NCBI GenBank assembly: GCA_029245785.1
Contig: JAQWOR010000077.1
Coordinates: 124,001 to 188,000, forward strand
DNA length: 64,000 bases
DNA from: Polaribacter sp.
GTDB taxonomy: Bacteria; Bacteroidota; Bacteroidia; Flavobacteriales; Flavobacteriaceae
Reading direction: 5' to 3'
Shown here: piece by piece, positions 27,589-35,969 of the stretch
Layout: each line of letters starts with the position of its first letter
Numbering within the stretch: position 1 is the first letter of the stretch
Translations under genes and position numbers: made by a program
The notes under the pieces: model-generated
The model's input: the letters and a program-made list of their open reading frames with translations, nothing else
What the model was told of the DNA's origin: nothing
Database searches by the model: none

Positions 27589-28676
27589 AACTAGAACCTC
27601 CTTTTCGAAAAATTATTCATGTAGATATGGATGCATTTTATGCGTCGGTAGAAGAATTGGACAATCCAGATTTAATAGGAAAACCTGTTGCGGTTGGAGG
27701 GAACGAAATTCGTGGAGTTGTTGCTGCAGCAAATTATGAAGCGCGTAAATTTGGAGTGCGTTCTGCAATGAGTGGCGTCAGGGCCAAAAAAAACTGTCCT
27801 CATTTGATTTTTGTTCCTCCGAGATTTTCCAGGTATAAAGAAATTTCAAAAAAAATTAGAGCGATATTCAATAACTATACCGATTTGATTGAGCCACTTT
27901 CTTTAGACGAAGCGTATTTAGATGTTACCCAGAATAAGAAAGGAAACCCCTCTGCGAGTTTGATTGCTCAAGAAATTAGACAACGAATTTATAATGAGTT
28001 GAAATTACGAGCATCTGCAGGAATTTCGTATAATAAATTTATTGCAAAAATTGCTTCGGATATCAACAAGCCAAATGGACAAAAAACAATTTCTCCAGAA
28101 GAAGCGGAGTTATTTTTAGAGGAATTACCAATTCAGAAATTTTATGGTGTTGGAAAAGTAACGGCTGCCAAAATGTATAATTTAGGAATTTTTACAGGAA
28201 AGGATTTAAAAGAAAAGTCAATTGAATTTTTAACGAAACATTTCGGGAAGTCAGGAAATCATTATTACTATATTGTTCGTGGAATTCATCACGGAAAGGT
28301 AAACCCAAATCGGATTGCAAAATCGGTTGCTGCAGAACACACCTTCCGAACCAATTTGACATCAGAAATATTTATGTTAGAGCAGCTGGAAAAAATTGCA
28401 GACGAACTAGAACAACGCTTAAAAAAATCTAAATTAGCAGGAAAAACAGTTACCTTAAAAATAAAATATAGCGACTTTGTTCAGCAAACAAGAAGTAAAA
28501 CACTGCCTTATTTTGTAAAGGATAAATCCATTTTACTAGACACTGTTAAAGAGTTGCTGTATCAAGAAAAGATGAAAAACTCGGTTCGCTTATTGGGGAT
28601 ATCTGTTACGAATTTGAATGTAAATACGAAGAAAAAAGAACGCGTATTAGAGGTTCAGTTAACATTAGAATTTTAA
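27585..28676 (+). CDS. dinB: DNA polymerase IV
   Basis: A 363-residue Y-family translesion polymerase. Catalytic acidic residues are seen in VDMDAFYASVEE (about residues 13-24) and SLDEAYLD (about 105). The helix-hairpin-helix thumb (YGVGKVTAAKMYNLGI) and the little-finger domain (after about residue 235) follow. The beta-clamp-binding C-terminus is VQLTLEF. Length is typical. It starts inside the last codons of the ACT-domain gene; no SOS box was recognised upstream. Confidence 0.95.
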   Translation: MKLEPPFRKIIHVDMDAFYASVEELDNPDLIGKPVAVGGNEIRGVVAAANYEARKFGVRSAMSGVRAKKNCPHLIFVPPRFSRYKEISKKIRAIFNNYTDLIEPLSLDEAYLDVTQNKKGNPSASLIAQEIRQRIYNELKLRASAGISYNKFIAKIASDINKPNGQKTISPEEAELFLEELPIQKFYGVGKVTAAKMYNLGIFTGKDLKEKSIEFLTKHFGKSGNHYYYIVRGIHHGKVNPNRIAKSVAAEHTFRTNLTSEIFMLEQLEKIADELEQRLKKSKLAGKTVTLKIKYSDFVQQTRSKTLPYFVKDKSILLDTVKELLYQEKMKNSVRLLGISVTNLNVNTKKKERVLEVQLTLEF

Positions 28677-28690
28677 AAACACACAATAAC

Positions 28691-29803
28691 ATGACTTTAA
28701 GCTATTGGGAACAAAAAGAATGGTTCACAAATATTGATTTTACAATTGTTGGCAGTGGGATTGTAGGCTTAAGCTGTGCTTTAGAGCTAAAAAAGCGCCA
28801 TCCGAAAGCAAAAATTTTGCTCTTAGAAAAAGGAATGTTACCGCAAGGAGCAAGCACAAAAAATGCAGGATTTGCCTGTTTTGGAAGCTTGTCAGAATTG
28901 CTAGATGATTTAAAAACGCATTCTGAACAAGAAGTGTTTGATCTGATAAAAAAACGCTGGGAAGGCTTGCAATTGTTACGTCAAAACTTAGGCGATGCGA
29001 ACATAGGTTTTCAGCAAAACAAAGGATTTGAATTGTTTAAAGAGGAAGCTTTTTATGACGAATGTTTATCGAGAAAAGAGGAAGTGAATCAGCTTATTTT
29101 TCCAATTTTTAAGAGCCCTGTGTTTTCTAAAACAAGCAATGCCTTCAATTTTGAAAACATTCAACCAAATTATATTTCCAACCAGTTTGAAGGACAAATT
29201 GATACAGGAAAAATGGTTGCAGAGCTACTTTTATTAGTTCAAAAATCAGGTGTTAAAATCTTAAATAACATTGCTGTAGAAAGCTATACAGAAGGCCTCG
29301 AAAAGGTGGCTGTAAAAACCGATCAAAATGAATTTATTACGCGTAAATTATTCATTGCCACCAATGGTTTTGCGAAGCAATTAGTGCAGGAAAACGTACA
29401 GCCAGCAAGGGCACAAGTTTTGATTACAAAACCGATTAAAAATCTCCATATAAAAGGGACGTTCCATTTAGATAAAGGTTACTATTATTTTCGAAATATT
29501 GATGATAGAATTTTGTTTGGAGGAGGAAGAAACCTCGATTTTAAAGCCGAAGAAACTTCTGAGTTTGGGCAAACAGCATTGATTCAAGAATCCTTAAAAA
29601 CTATTTTAAGAGAAACAATCTTACCCAATACAAAATTTGAAGTTGATTATTCTTGGAGCGGAATTATGGGAATTGGAAACCAGAAAAAAGCCATCGTAAA
29701 AACAATTTCTAGCAATGTAGCCTGTGGAGTTCGACTTGGAGGAATGGGTGTTGCCATTGGCAGTTTAATAGGAAAAGAATTGGCAGAATTATACAATTTA
29801 TAA
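28691..29803 (+). CDS. FAD-dependent oxidoreductase (DAO family)
   Basis: A 370-residue D-amino-acid-oxidase-type flavoprotein. The N-terminal FAD motif IVGSGIVGLSCALELKKRHP is complete, followed by KGMLPQGASTKNAGFACFG, and the C-terminal GVRLGGMGVAIGSLIGKELA closes the FAD site. The substrate is probably an amine or amino acid, but nothing here fixes it. It lies 14 nt after dinB and 11 nt before the GreA-like gene, so it sits in a run of co-directional genes. Confidence 0.85.
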   Translation: MTLSYWEQKEWFTNIDFTIVGSGIVGLSCALELKKRHPKAKILLLEKGMLPQGASTKNAGFACFGSLSELLDDLKTHSEQEVFDLIKKRWEGLQLLRQNLGDANIGFQQNKGFELFKEEAFYDECLSRKEEVNQLIFPIFKSPVFSKTSNAFNFENIQPNYISNQFEGQIDTGKMVAELLLLVQKSGVKILNNIAVESYTEGLEKVAVKTDQNEFITRKLFIATNGFAKQLVQENVQPARAQVLITKPIKNLHIKGTFHLDKGYYYFRNIDDRILFGGGRNLDFKAEETSEFGQTALIQESLKTILRETILPNTKFEVDYSWSGIMGIGNQKKAIVKTISSNVACGVRLGGMGVAIGSLIGKELAELYNL

Positions 29804-29814
29804 AATAAAAAGTT

Positions 29815-30282
29815 GTGATAACACCACTCAATAAGCATCTAAAAAAAGCACTGTATGACCAATGTGAAACCTTTGTAAACCAACGTTTACAAACAATAGA
29901 GACCATCATTTCCTCTAATCAAAAAGCATTGCAATCAGAAACCAAAAGCTCTGCTGGAGACAAACACGAAACAGGTAGAGCAATGCTGCAATTAGAAATG
30001 GAAAAAGCAGGGCAACAATTGAGCACAATTACCCAAATGAAAGAAACAATCGCAAAGATCAACCCTGCTAAAACAACAGACACTGTCCGTCTAGGAAGTC
30101 TTGTTTTTACGAATAACAGAAATTATTTTATTGCTATAAGCGCAGGAAAAATAGCGGTTGACAACCAAGTGTACTTTGCTGTGTCTCCAGGTTCTCCCAT
30201 TGGAAAATTGTTTTTAGGAAAACAAAAAGGAGCAATGTTAATATTTAATAAGCTTCAAATTAAAATTAAGAACGTGATGTAA
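29815..30282 (+). CDS. GreA/GreB-like C-terminal domain protein
   Basis: A 155-residue protein starting at GTG. The N-terminal helical part (residues 1-85, with SSAGDKHETGRAMLQLEMEKAGQQL) resembles an antiparallel coiled coil. The C-terminal part (VRLGSLVFTNNRNYFIAISAG, then VSPGSPIGKLFLGKQKGA) resembles the FKBP-like domain of GreA/GreB that contacts RNA polymerase. In Bacteroidota such proteins are sometimes mislabelled 3-oxoacyl-ACP synthase. A transcription-factor role is inferred. The coiled-coil tip acidic pair needed for transcript cleavage is not obvious. Confidence 0.75.
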   Translation: MITPLNKHLKKALYDQCETFVNQRLQTIETIISSNQKALQSETKSSAGDKHETGRAMLQLEMEKAGQQLSTITQMKETIAKINPAKTTDTVRLGSLVFTNNRNYFIAISAGKIAVDNQVYFAVSPGSPIGKLFLGKQKGAMLIFNKLQIKIKNVM

Positions 30283-30314
30283 CTGTGGTTACAAACAACC
30301 TTGTAAGGATGGTG

Positions 30315-30322
30315 TAAATTTG
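30315..30322 (+). promoter_or_regulatory. -7 element (TAAATTTG) for the thioredoxin gene
   Basis: TAAATTTG matches TAnnTTTG, 11 nt before the ATG at 30334 and 29 nt before the alternative ATG at 30352. Confidence 0.45.
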
Positions 30323-30333
30323 ACGTCGAATAC

Positions 30334-30711
30334 ATGGATAAAAAGAAAATTATGACAGAAAACTTAACAAAAGAAACCTTTTTAGAAAAGGTTTTTAATT
30401 TTGAACAAGACAAAGAATGGGCTTTTAAAGGAAAAGTTCCTGCAATTATAGATTTTTATGCTGATTGGTGCGGCCCTTGTAAAATGATTGCTCCAGTTTT
30501 AGAACAATTGAGTGAAGAGTATGGAGATAAGCTCACTATTTATAAGGTAGATACAGAAGTAGAGCAAGAGCTGTCTGCTGCATTTGGCATTAGAAGCATT
30601 CCTTCCATGTTGTTTTGCCCAATGGATGGGCAACCAGAAATGGCAAGTGGAGCCTTGCCAAAAGCACAATTAGAACAGGTTATAAAAGACGTTTTAAAGG
30701 TTGAAAAATAA
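30334..30711 (+). CDS. Thioredoxin-family protein
   Basis: A 125-residue (119 if the second Met is the start) cytosolic thioredoxin fold with the classical active site WCGPCK at residues 45-50, cis-Pro in RSIPSMLF, and no signal peptide. The redox pair suits general disulfide reduction. An N-terminal extension (LEKVFNFEQDKEWAFKGK) is slightly longer than in E. coli TrxA. The -7 element sits only 11 nt from the first Met, so the MTENLTKE start would leave a more ordinary leader. A terminator follows directly. Confidence 0.9.
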   Translation: MDKKKIMTENLTKETFLEKVFNFEQDKEWAFKGKVPAIIDFYADWCGPCKMIAPVLEQLSEEYGDKLTIYKVDTEVEQELSAAFGIRSIPSMLFCPMDGQPEMASGALPKAQLEQVIKDVLKVEK

Positions 30712-30715
30712 AAAG

Positions 30716-30743
30716 AAAAACCGAGTTTTTACTCGGTTTTTTT
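30716..30743 (+). terminator. Bidirectional intrinsic terminator between trx and asd
   Basis: AAAAACCGAGT (30716-30726) pairs with ACTCGGTTTTT (30731-30741), with A and T tracts on both sides, so it can serve both the thioredoxin gene and the converging asd gene. Confidence 0.9.
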
Positions 30744-30781
30744 AATTGTATAAGCCAATTTATAAGATGAGTTCGTTTTGA

Positions 30782-31771
30782 TTACACCAATTGATGGTCA
30801 ATCAAATATTCAGCAATTTGTATGGTGTTTGTTGCCGCTCCTTTTCGAAGGTTGTCAGCAACAATCCAAAGGTTTAACGTGTTTTCTTGTGATTCATCTC
30901 TTCGGATTCTCCCTACAAAAACATCGTCTTTATGATGCGCAGTTATAGGCATTGGATAGGTGTTTGTCTCTAAATTATCTTGAACAACAACTCCCGGAGT
31001 GTCACTTAAGAGTTGACGAACTTCGGCAAGATTAAAATCAGTTAAAAACTGCACATTTACGGCTTCAGAATGTCCACCAGCAGTAGGAATTCTTACAGCG
31101 GTTGCTGTCACAGAAAAAGAATCGTCATTCAATATTTTTTTAGGTTCTTTTACCAATTTCATTTCTTCTTTGGTGTACCCGTTTTCTAAAAACACATCAC
31201 AATGTGGTAACGCATTTCTGCCAATTGGATGCGGATATGCCATTTCTCCTTCAATTCCAGCCTCTTCATTGTCTAATTGTTGCACTGCTTTTACGCCTGT
31301 TCCAGAGACAGATTGATAGGTAGAAATAACCACGCGCTTTAGGGTGTATTTTGCGTGTAAAGGAGCCAAAGCCATTACGAGTTGAATTGTAGAACAGTTT
31401 GGGTTTGCAATAATTTTATCTTCAGCAGTTAGTGCTTCTCCATTGATTTCAGGAACGATTAATTTTTTTGTTGGATCCATTCTCCAAGCAGAAGAGTTGT
31501 CAATAACAATTGTTCCAATGTCTGCAAATTTTGGCGCCCATGTTAAAGAGGTGATTCCTCCAGCAGAAAACAAAGCAATATCTGGTTGCATTGTTATTGC
31601 GGTTGCTAGATTTACCACAGTATAGTCAGTTCCTTTATAAGGGATAATTTTTCCCACAGAGCGCTCTGAAGCTACTGGAATTAATTCTGTAACCGGAAAA
31701 TTTCGTTCTTCCAATACTTGTAACATAACCTCTCCTACCATTCCGGTAGCACCTACAACAGCAACTTTCAT
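30782..31771 (-). CDS. asd: Aspartate-semialdehyde dehydrogenase
   Basis: A 329-residue NADPH enzyme that reduces aspartyl phosphate to aspartate semialdehyde, the step after aspartate kinase. The Rossmann motif VVGATGMVGEVML is at the N-terminus. The catalytic Cys126 is in IANPNCSTIQL. The phosphate-site segment (IDNSSAWRM) and the C-terminal GHSEAVNV His are intact. This intact copy contrasts with the broken aspartate kinase gene 18 kb upstream, and implies that another aspartate kinase (for example a bifunctional ThrA) supplies its substrate. Confidence 0.96.
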   Translation of the reverse strand: MKVAVVGATGMVGEVMLQVLEERNFPVTELIPVASERSVGKIIPYKGTDYTVVNLATAITMQPDIALFSAGGITSLTWAPKFADIGTIVIDNSSAWRMDPTKKLIVPEINGEALTAEDKIIANPNCSTIQLVMALAPLHAKYTLKRVVISTYQSVSGTGVKAVQQLDNEEAGIEGEMAYPHPIGRNALPHCDVFLENGYTKEEMKLVKEPKKILNDDSFSVTATAVRIPTAGGHSEAVNVQFLTDFNLAEVRQLLSDTPGVVVQDNLETNTYPMPITAHHKDDVFVGRIRRDESQENTLNLWIVADNLRKGAATNTIQIAEYLIDHQLV

Positions 31772-31826
31772 ACGTATTCTATTTACATTTTAAGACTGCA
31801 AAGATTGTAAAAAATAAAAGGAACTA

Positions 31827-31839
31827 GTGTTAATAACAC
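31827..31839. promoter_or_regulatory. Operator-like palindrome GTGTTAATAACAC upstream of asd
   Basis: A perfect palindrome with 5-bp arms (GTGTT/AACAC) around AAT lies 56 nt upstream of the asd start codon in the asd/trhO divergent spacer. It could bind a dimeric regulator. It is short enough to be chance. Confidence 0.25.
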
Positions 31840-31918
31840 GCTTAAAATCAATGATGTTTCAGTTTTATCAAAAACACACAAAAAGTTATATTCTAAACAA
31901 TAAAAATCAAAAAAACAG

Positions 31919-31926
31919 TACATTTG
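31919..31926 (+). promoter_or_regulatory. -7 element (TACATTTG) for trhO
   Basis: TACATTTG matches TAnnTTTG, 57 nt before the trhO ATG; no TTG at 17-nt spacing. Confidence 0.45.
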
Positions 31927-31982
31927 CAGAAGCTTTTTAAAGAAAGTAAAAAAAAGAAACTGTTTAACTAAAAAAGTATAGC

Positions 31983-33014
31983 ATGCAACTGTACAATAAG
32001 TTAAGCGCGAAACAACGCGCAGTATTAATTGACAAAGCGGGAAAAGACCGTTTAACCATTTCATTCTATCAATATTTTAAGATAGAAAATCCTCAACTTT
32101 TTAGAGATCAATTATTTGTTGAATGGGACGCTTTGGGTGTTTTAGGAAGAACGTATGTTTCTTTTGAAGGAATCAATGCTCAGATTTCTGTTCCTGCAGA
32201 AAACTTTTTAGCATTAAAAAAACAACTAGATGCAGTTTCTTTTTTAAAAGACATCCGTTTGAATGTAGCTGTAGAGCAAGACAATAAATCTTTTTTAAAA
32301 CTAAAAATAAAGGTTAGAAATAAAATTGTTGCAGACGGGTTGAGTGACGCCTCTTTTGATGTAACAGATATAGGTGTTCATTTGAACGCGGCAGAATTTA
32401 ATAAGATGCTGTCAGATCCAAATACGGTTTGCGTAGATATGCGAAACCACTACGAAAGCGAAATAGGACATTTTAAAGGAGCTGTAACTCCAGATGTAGA
32501 TACCTTTCGAGATTCATTAGATATTATTGAAGAAGATTTAAAAGCGCATAAAGAAGATAAAAACTTATTGATGTATTGTACAGGAGGAATCCGCTGTGAA
32601 AAAGCAAGCGCCTACTATAAACACAAAGGGTTTCAAAATGTGTTTCAATTAGAAGGAGGGATTATAGAATATACGCGTCAAGTAAAATCTGAAGGAATTG
32701 AAAATAAATTTATTGGCAAAAACTTTGTTTTTGATCATAGAAGAGCAGAACGAATTTCTGAGGATATTATTTCTAACTGCCATCAATGCGGAGAGGTTTG
32801 TGATACACATGTAAACTGCGAAAACCAAGCTTGTCACCTACTCTTTATTCAATGTAAATCTTGTTCAGAGAAAATGGAAACCTGCTGTTCTAACAAGTGT
32901 AAAGAGGTTGCGGCGCTGCCTTTTGAAGAACAGAAGGAGTTGAGAAAAGGCAAAGGCAACAGCAATCAAATTTTTAAGAAAGGAAGGTCAGAAGTACTGA
33001 AATTTAAGAACTAG
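31983..33014 (+). CDS. trhO: tRNA uridine(34) hydroxylase, rhodanese-like
   Basis: A 343-residue protein of the TrhO/YceA family, which uses O2 to hydroxylate wobble uridine 34 of tRNA to 5-hydroxyuridine. It has the N-terminal acylphosphatase-like domain (residues 25-110, GVLGRTYVSFEGINAQIS), a rhodanese domain with the active loop YCTGGIRCEKA (Cys199), and a C-terminal Cys-rich zinc-binding-like region with repeated CxxC pairs (CHQCGEVCDTHVNC, CKSC). All three parts are intact. trhP follows after 4 nt, so two alternative hydroxylases for the same base are encoded together. Confidence 0.92.
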   Translation: MQLYNKLSAKQRAVLIDKAGKDRLTISFYQYFKIENPQLFRDQLFVEWDALGVLGRTYVSFEGINAQISVPAENFLALKKQLDAVSFLKDIRLNVAVEQDNKSFLKLKIKVRNKIVADGLSDASFDVTDIGVHLNAAEFNKMLSDPNTVCVDMRNHYESEIGHFKGAVTPDVDTFRDSLDIIEEDLKAHKEDKNLLMYCTGGIRCEKASAYYKHKGFQNVFQLEGGIIEYTRQVKSEGIENKFIGKNFVFDHRRAERISEDIISNCHQCGEVCDTHVNCENQACHLLFIQCKSCSEKMETCCSNKCKEVAALPFEEQKELRKGKGNSNQIFKKGRSEVLKFKN

Positions 33015-33018
33015 AAGG

Positions 33019-34269
33019 ATGCAAAAGATAGAGTTAATGGCGCCGGCAGGCAATTTTGAATCGTTACAAGCAGCGATAGATAACGGATGTGATTCGGTTT
33101 ATTTTGGTGTAGAGCAATTAAATATGCGAGCAAGAGCCTCTATAAACTTTACGCTAGATAACCTGGAAGAGATTTCTCGCAGATGTAAAGAAAAAAATGT
33201 ACGCACTTACTTAACCTTGAACACCATTATTTATGATCATGATTTATCAATTGTAAAAACCTTGATAAAAAGAGCTAAAGAAGCAGAAATATCTGCTGTA
33301 ATAGCAATGGATCAAGCGGTAATTTCTATGGCAAGAGCAGCCAATATGGAGGTTCATATTTCTACACAAATCAACATTACCAATATAGAAACCGTAAAAT
33401 TTTATGCTCTTTTTGCAGATACAATTGTATTGAGTAGAGAGTTGAGTTTGCGTCAGGTAAAAAAGATTACAGAACAGATAGAAAAAGAAAAAATCAAAGG
33501 GCCTTCAGGGCGTTTGTTAGAAGTTGAAATTTTTGGTCACGGAGCTTTATGTATGGCTGTTTCTGGAAAATGCTATATGAGTTTACATTCACATAATTCA
33601 TCAGCAAATAGAGGTGCATGCAAACAGAATTGTAGAAAAAAATACACCGTTATTGATCAGGAAACAGGTTTTGAAATGGAGCTTGACAATGAGTATATCA
33701 TGTCTCCAAAAGACTTGTGTACCATCGATTTTTTAGACCAAGTAGCAGAAGCCGGAATTAAAGTTTTAAAAATTGAAGGTCGTGGTAGAGCTCCAGAATA
33801 TGTGGCCAAAGTAATTAAATGCTATCGGCAGGCTATTGATGATATTGCAGAAGGTACATATAACAAAGAAAAAGTAATTAACTGGATGTTGGAACTTGAA
33901 AAAGTGTACAACCGAGGGTTTTGGAATGGGTATTATTTGGGACAAAAATTAGGTGAATGGAGTAAAGAAGCAGGTTCTCATGCCACCCAAAAGAAAGTAT
34001 ATTTAGGAAAAGGAAAGCACTATTTTCAAAAAGCACAAGTAGGTGAGTTTAAGATGGATGCGTACGACTTAACTATTGGAGACACCATTTTAATTACAGG
34101 TCCCACAACAGGAGCAAAAGAAATGCAACTTAAAGAAATGTTTGTAAATGATGTTTCTGCAAAAAAGGCGGTAAAAGGAGATGAGGTTACCATAAAATTA
34201 GATTTTAGAATTCGCTCATCAGATAAATTGTATAAAATTGTTAAAACAGCATTTGCAACACAAGAATGA
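33019..34269 (+). CDS. trhP: Peptidase U32-family tRNA hydroxylation protein TrhP
   Basis: A 416-residue U32 protein of the TrhP/YegQ class, which acts in the prephenate-dependent, oxygen-independent route to 5-hydroxyuridine-34 in tRNA. The N-terminal MAPAGNFESLQAAIDNGCD strand, the Cys cluster GHGALCMAVSGKCYMS then ANRGACKQNCRKKY, and the later SPKDLC supply conserved cysteines known to hold an Fe-S cluster in this family. The C-terminal beta-barrel domain (after residue 320) is present. It overlaps the next gene, a ferredoxin, by 4 nt (ATGA). Confidence 0.88.
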   Translation: MQKIELMAPAGNFESLQAAIDNGCDSVYFGVEQLNMRARASINFTLDNLEEISRRCKEKNVRTYLTLNTIIYDHDLSIVKTLIKRAKEAEISAVIAMDQAVISMARAANMEVHISTQINITNIETVKFYALFADTIVLSRELSLRQVKKITEQIEKEKIKGPSGRLLEVEIFGHGALCMAVSGKCYMSLHSHNSSANRGACKQNCRKKYTVIDQETGFEMELDNEYIMSPKDLCTIDFLDQVAEAGIKVLKIEGRGRAPEYVAKVIKCYRQAIDDIAEGTYNKEKVINWMLELEKVYNRGFWNGYYLGQKLGEWSKEAGSHATQKKVYLGKGKHYFQKAQVGEFKMDAYDLTIGDTILITGPTTGAKEMQLKEMFVNDVSAKKAVKGDEVTIKLDFRIRSSDKLYKIVKTAFATQE

Positions 34270-34496
34270 TTGTAATTACCCTACAGCGCGCTAAGTGTAT
34301 CGGTTGCAATTACTGTGTAGAAGTAGCGCCTTCGCAATTTCAGATGTCTAAAAAAGATGGAAAATCTGTTTTATTACACGCCTCTGAAAAAAAAGGTTTT
34401 TTTACAATGAAATCGTATGATGAATCGATTTTTGTACCTGCAAAAGAGGCTAAAAAAGCATGTCCCGTTAAAATTATTGAAGTGAAACAAGTGTAA
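34266..34496 (+). CDS. Single-cluster [4Fe-4S] ferredoxin
   Basis: A 76-residue ferredoxin. Three cysteines lie in KCIGCNYCVEVAP and a fourth in KKACPVKII, the ligand set for one [4Fe-4S] cluster with a single-cluster spacing. It is translationally coupled to trhP by a 4-nt overlap. I infer that it supplies electrons or a cluster to TrhP. The coupling is seen; the function is inference. Weak hairpins follow it. Confidence 0.85.
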   Translation: MIVITLQRAKCIGCNYCVEVAPSQFQMSKKDGKSVLLHASEKKGFFTMKSYDESIFVPAKEAKKACPVKIIEVKQV

Positions 34497-34499
34497 TTT

Positions 34500-34561
34500 C
34501 CTTTGTTCAAACAAAGTGCTTTATCGTTTCATCTTGAATCTGTATCTTTACAGATTCAAGA
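34500..34561. repeat. Two stem-loops between the ferredoxin gene and ricT
   Basis: CTTTGTT/AACAAAG (34501-34516, 2-nt loop) and a perfect 13-bp stem TCTTGAATCTGTA/TACAGATTCAAGA (34532-34544 with 34549-34561, 4-nt loop). Neither is followed by a T tract on either strand, so they are not standard intrinsic terminators. They may protect the mRNA 3' end or be a protein site. Confidence 0.55.
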
Positions 34562-34661
34562 AATAAATTAAGAACCCAAAAGAAGTTGTTTTTAAGTTTC
34601 TTCCTTTTTTATACGGACGAGAAATATTTAGACAAAACCAACTTCTCCAAATATATATTTT

Positions 34662-35969
34662 ATGAGCTGTAATAGTTGCTCTACAGATAAAAGTGGCGCC
34701 CCGAAAGGTTGTAAAAGTAATGGAAACTGCGGAACAGACACTTGTGGTAGCGGAAGTAAATTAGCTGTTTTTGACTGGCTATCAAACATGACCTTGCCAA
34801 ACGGACAAGCCCCTTTTAATATTTACGAAATTCGATTTAAAAACGGCCGAAAACATTTTTTTAAAAACACAGAAAACCTAACCCTTTCAATGGGAGATGT
34901 TGTGGCTGTAGAAAGTTCTCCAGGACACGATATTGGTACCATTTCTTTAGGAGGAGAGCTGGTGAAGGTGCAATTAAAAAAGAAAAAAGTAGCGATTGAT
35001 AGCGAGGAGATTAAAAAAATATACAGGAAAGCTTCACAAAGAGATATTGACATTTGGCAATCTGCAAGAGAAAAAGAAATTGAAACACAACGCAGAGGGA
35101 GAGAAATTTTAGGGCGATTAGGGCTTAAAATGAAACTGTCGGATGTAGAATATCAAGGAGATGGAAACAAAGCCACATTTTATTATACGGCAGATGAGCG
35201 TGTAGATTTTCGTCAATTGATTCGAGATTTTGCAAGTGCTTTTTCTATTCGAATAGAAATGAAACAAGTAGGCTTGCGTCAAGAGGCTGCTCGTTTAGGG
35301 GGTATTGGTTCTTGTGGACGAGAATTGTGCTGCTCTACATGGTTGACAGATTTTAGAAAGGTAAACACTGCCGCGGCACGATACCAACAACTGTCATTAA
35401 ACCCACTAAAATTATCGGGACAATGCGGAAAATTAAAATGCTGTTTAAATTATGAATTAGACACATATTTAGACGCATTAAAAGAGTTTCCAAAACAAGA
35501 CACCGTTTTAAAAACAGAAAAAGGATTGGCTGTTTTTATTAAAATGGACATCTTTAAAAAGTTGTTGTGGTACACTTATAAAGACAATAGCTTTAAATGG
35601 TTTAAATTATCTTTAGATCAGGTAAATGAAATGATTGCCTTGAATAAAAATAATGAGACCGTAGCTTCGTTAGAAGAATATGAGTCTGACATTGTAGAGG
35701 AAGTGAAAATTGATTTTAAAAATGTTGTTGGACAAGAAAGCTTGACACGTTTTGACAGGCCAAAACAAAAAAGAAACCGCAAAAGAAACAACAGAAATAA
35801 GTCGAAGTCTGCCGCAAACACAACCAATAAAAAGTCGTTTCAAAAAAACAAAAACAAACGACAAGGAAATAAGAACACCACAACCGAACAGCAACCAAAA
35901 CCGAAAAGAAAACATAAAAACAACCAAAGAAACGAGCGCAGAAATGACAATAAAAACGGACAGAAATAA
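34662..35969 (+). CDS. PSP1/RicT-family protein with basic low-complexity tail
   Basis: A 435-residue RicT (YaaT)-like protein. The Cys-rich N-terminus (SCNSCSTDKSG, CKSNGNCGTDTCGSG) precedes the PSP1 domain (about residues 50-270), which has QVGLRQEAARLGGIGSCGREL, CCSTWLTDF and LSGQCGKLKCCLNYE. In Bacillus, RicT belongs to a complex that guides RNase Y and biofilm regulation. The last about 85 residues are Lys/Asn/Arg/Gln-rich and disordered, which suggests RNA binding. The last 26 nt overlap gldH in another frame. The role in Bacteroidota is not established. Confidence 0.9.
   Translation: MSCNSCSTDKSGAPKGCKSNGNCGTDTCGSGSKLAVFDWLSNMTLPNGQAPFNIYEIRFKNGRKHFFKNTENLTLSMGDVVAVESSPGHDIGTISLGGELVKVQLKKKKVAIDSEEIKKIYRKASQRDIDIWQSAREKEIETQRRGREILGRLGLKMKLSDVEYQGDGNKATFYYTADERVDFRQLIRDFASAFSIRIEMKQVGLRQEAARLGGIGSCGRELCCSTWLTDFRKVNTAAARYQQLSLNPLKLSGQCGKLKCCLNYELDTYLDALKEFPKQDTVLKTEKGLAVFIKMDIFKKLLWYTYKDNSFKWFKLSLDQVNEMIALNKNNETVASLEEYESDIVEEVKIDFKNVVGQESLTRFDRPKQKRNRKRNNRNKSKSAANTTNKKSFQKNKNKRQGNKNTTTEQQPKPKRKHKNNQRNERRNDNKNGQK

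Noticed and set aside
35752-35943. Upstream in-frame start for gldH
   Set aside because: The added 64 residues are the ricT tail read in another frame. GldH has its signal peptide at 35944.
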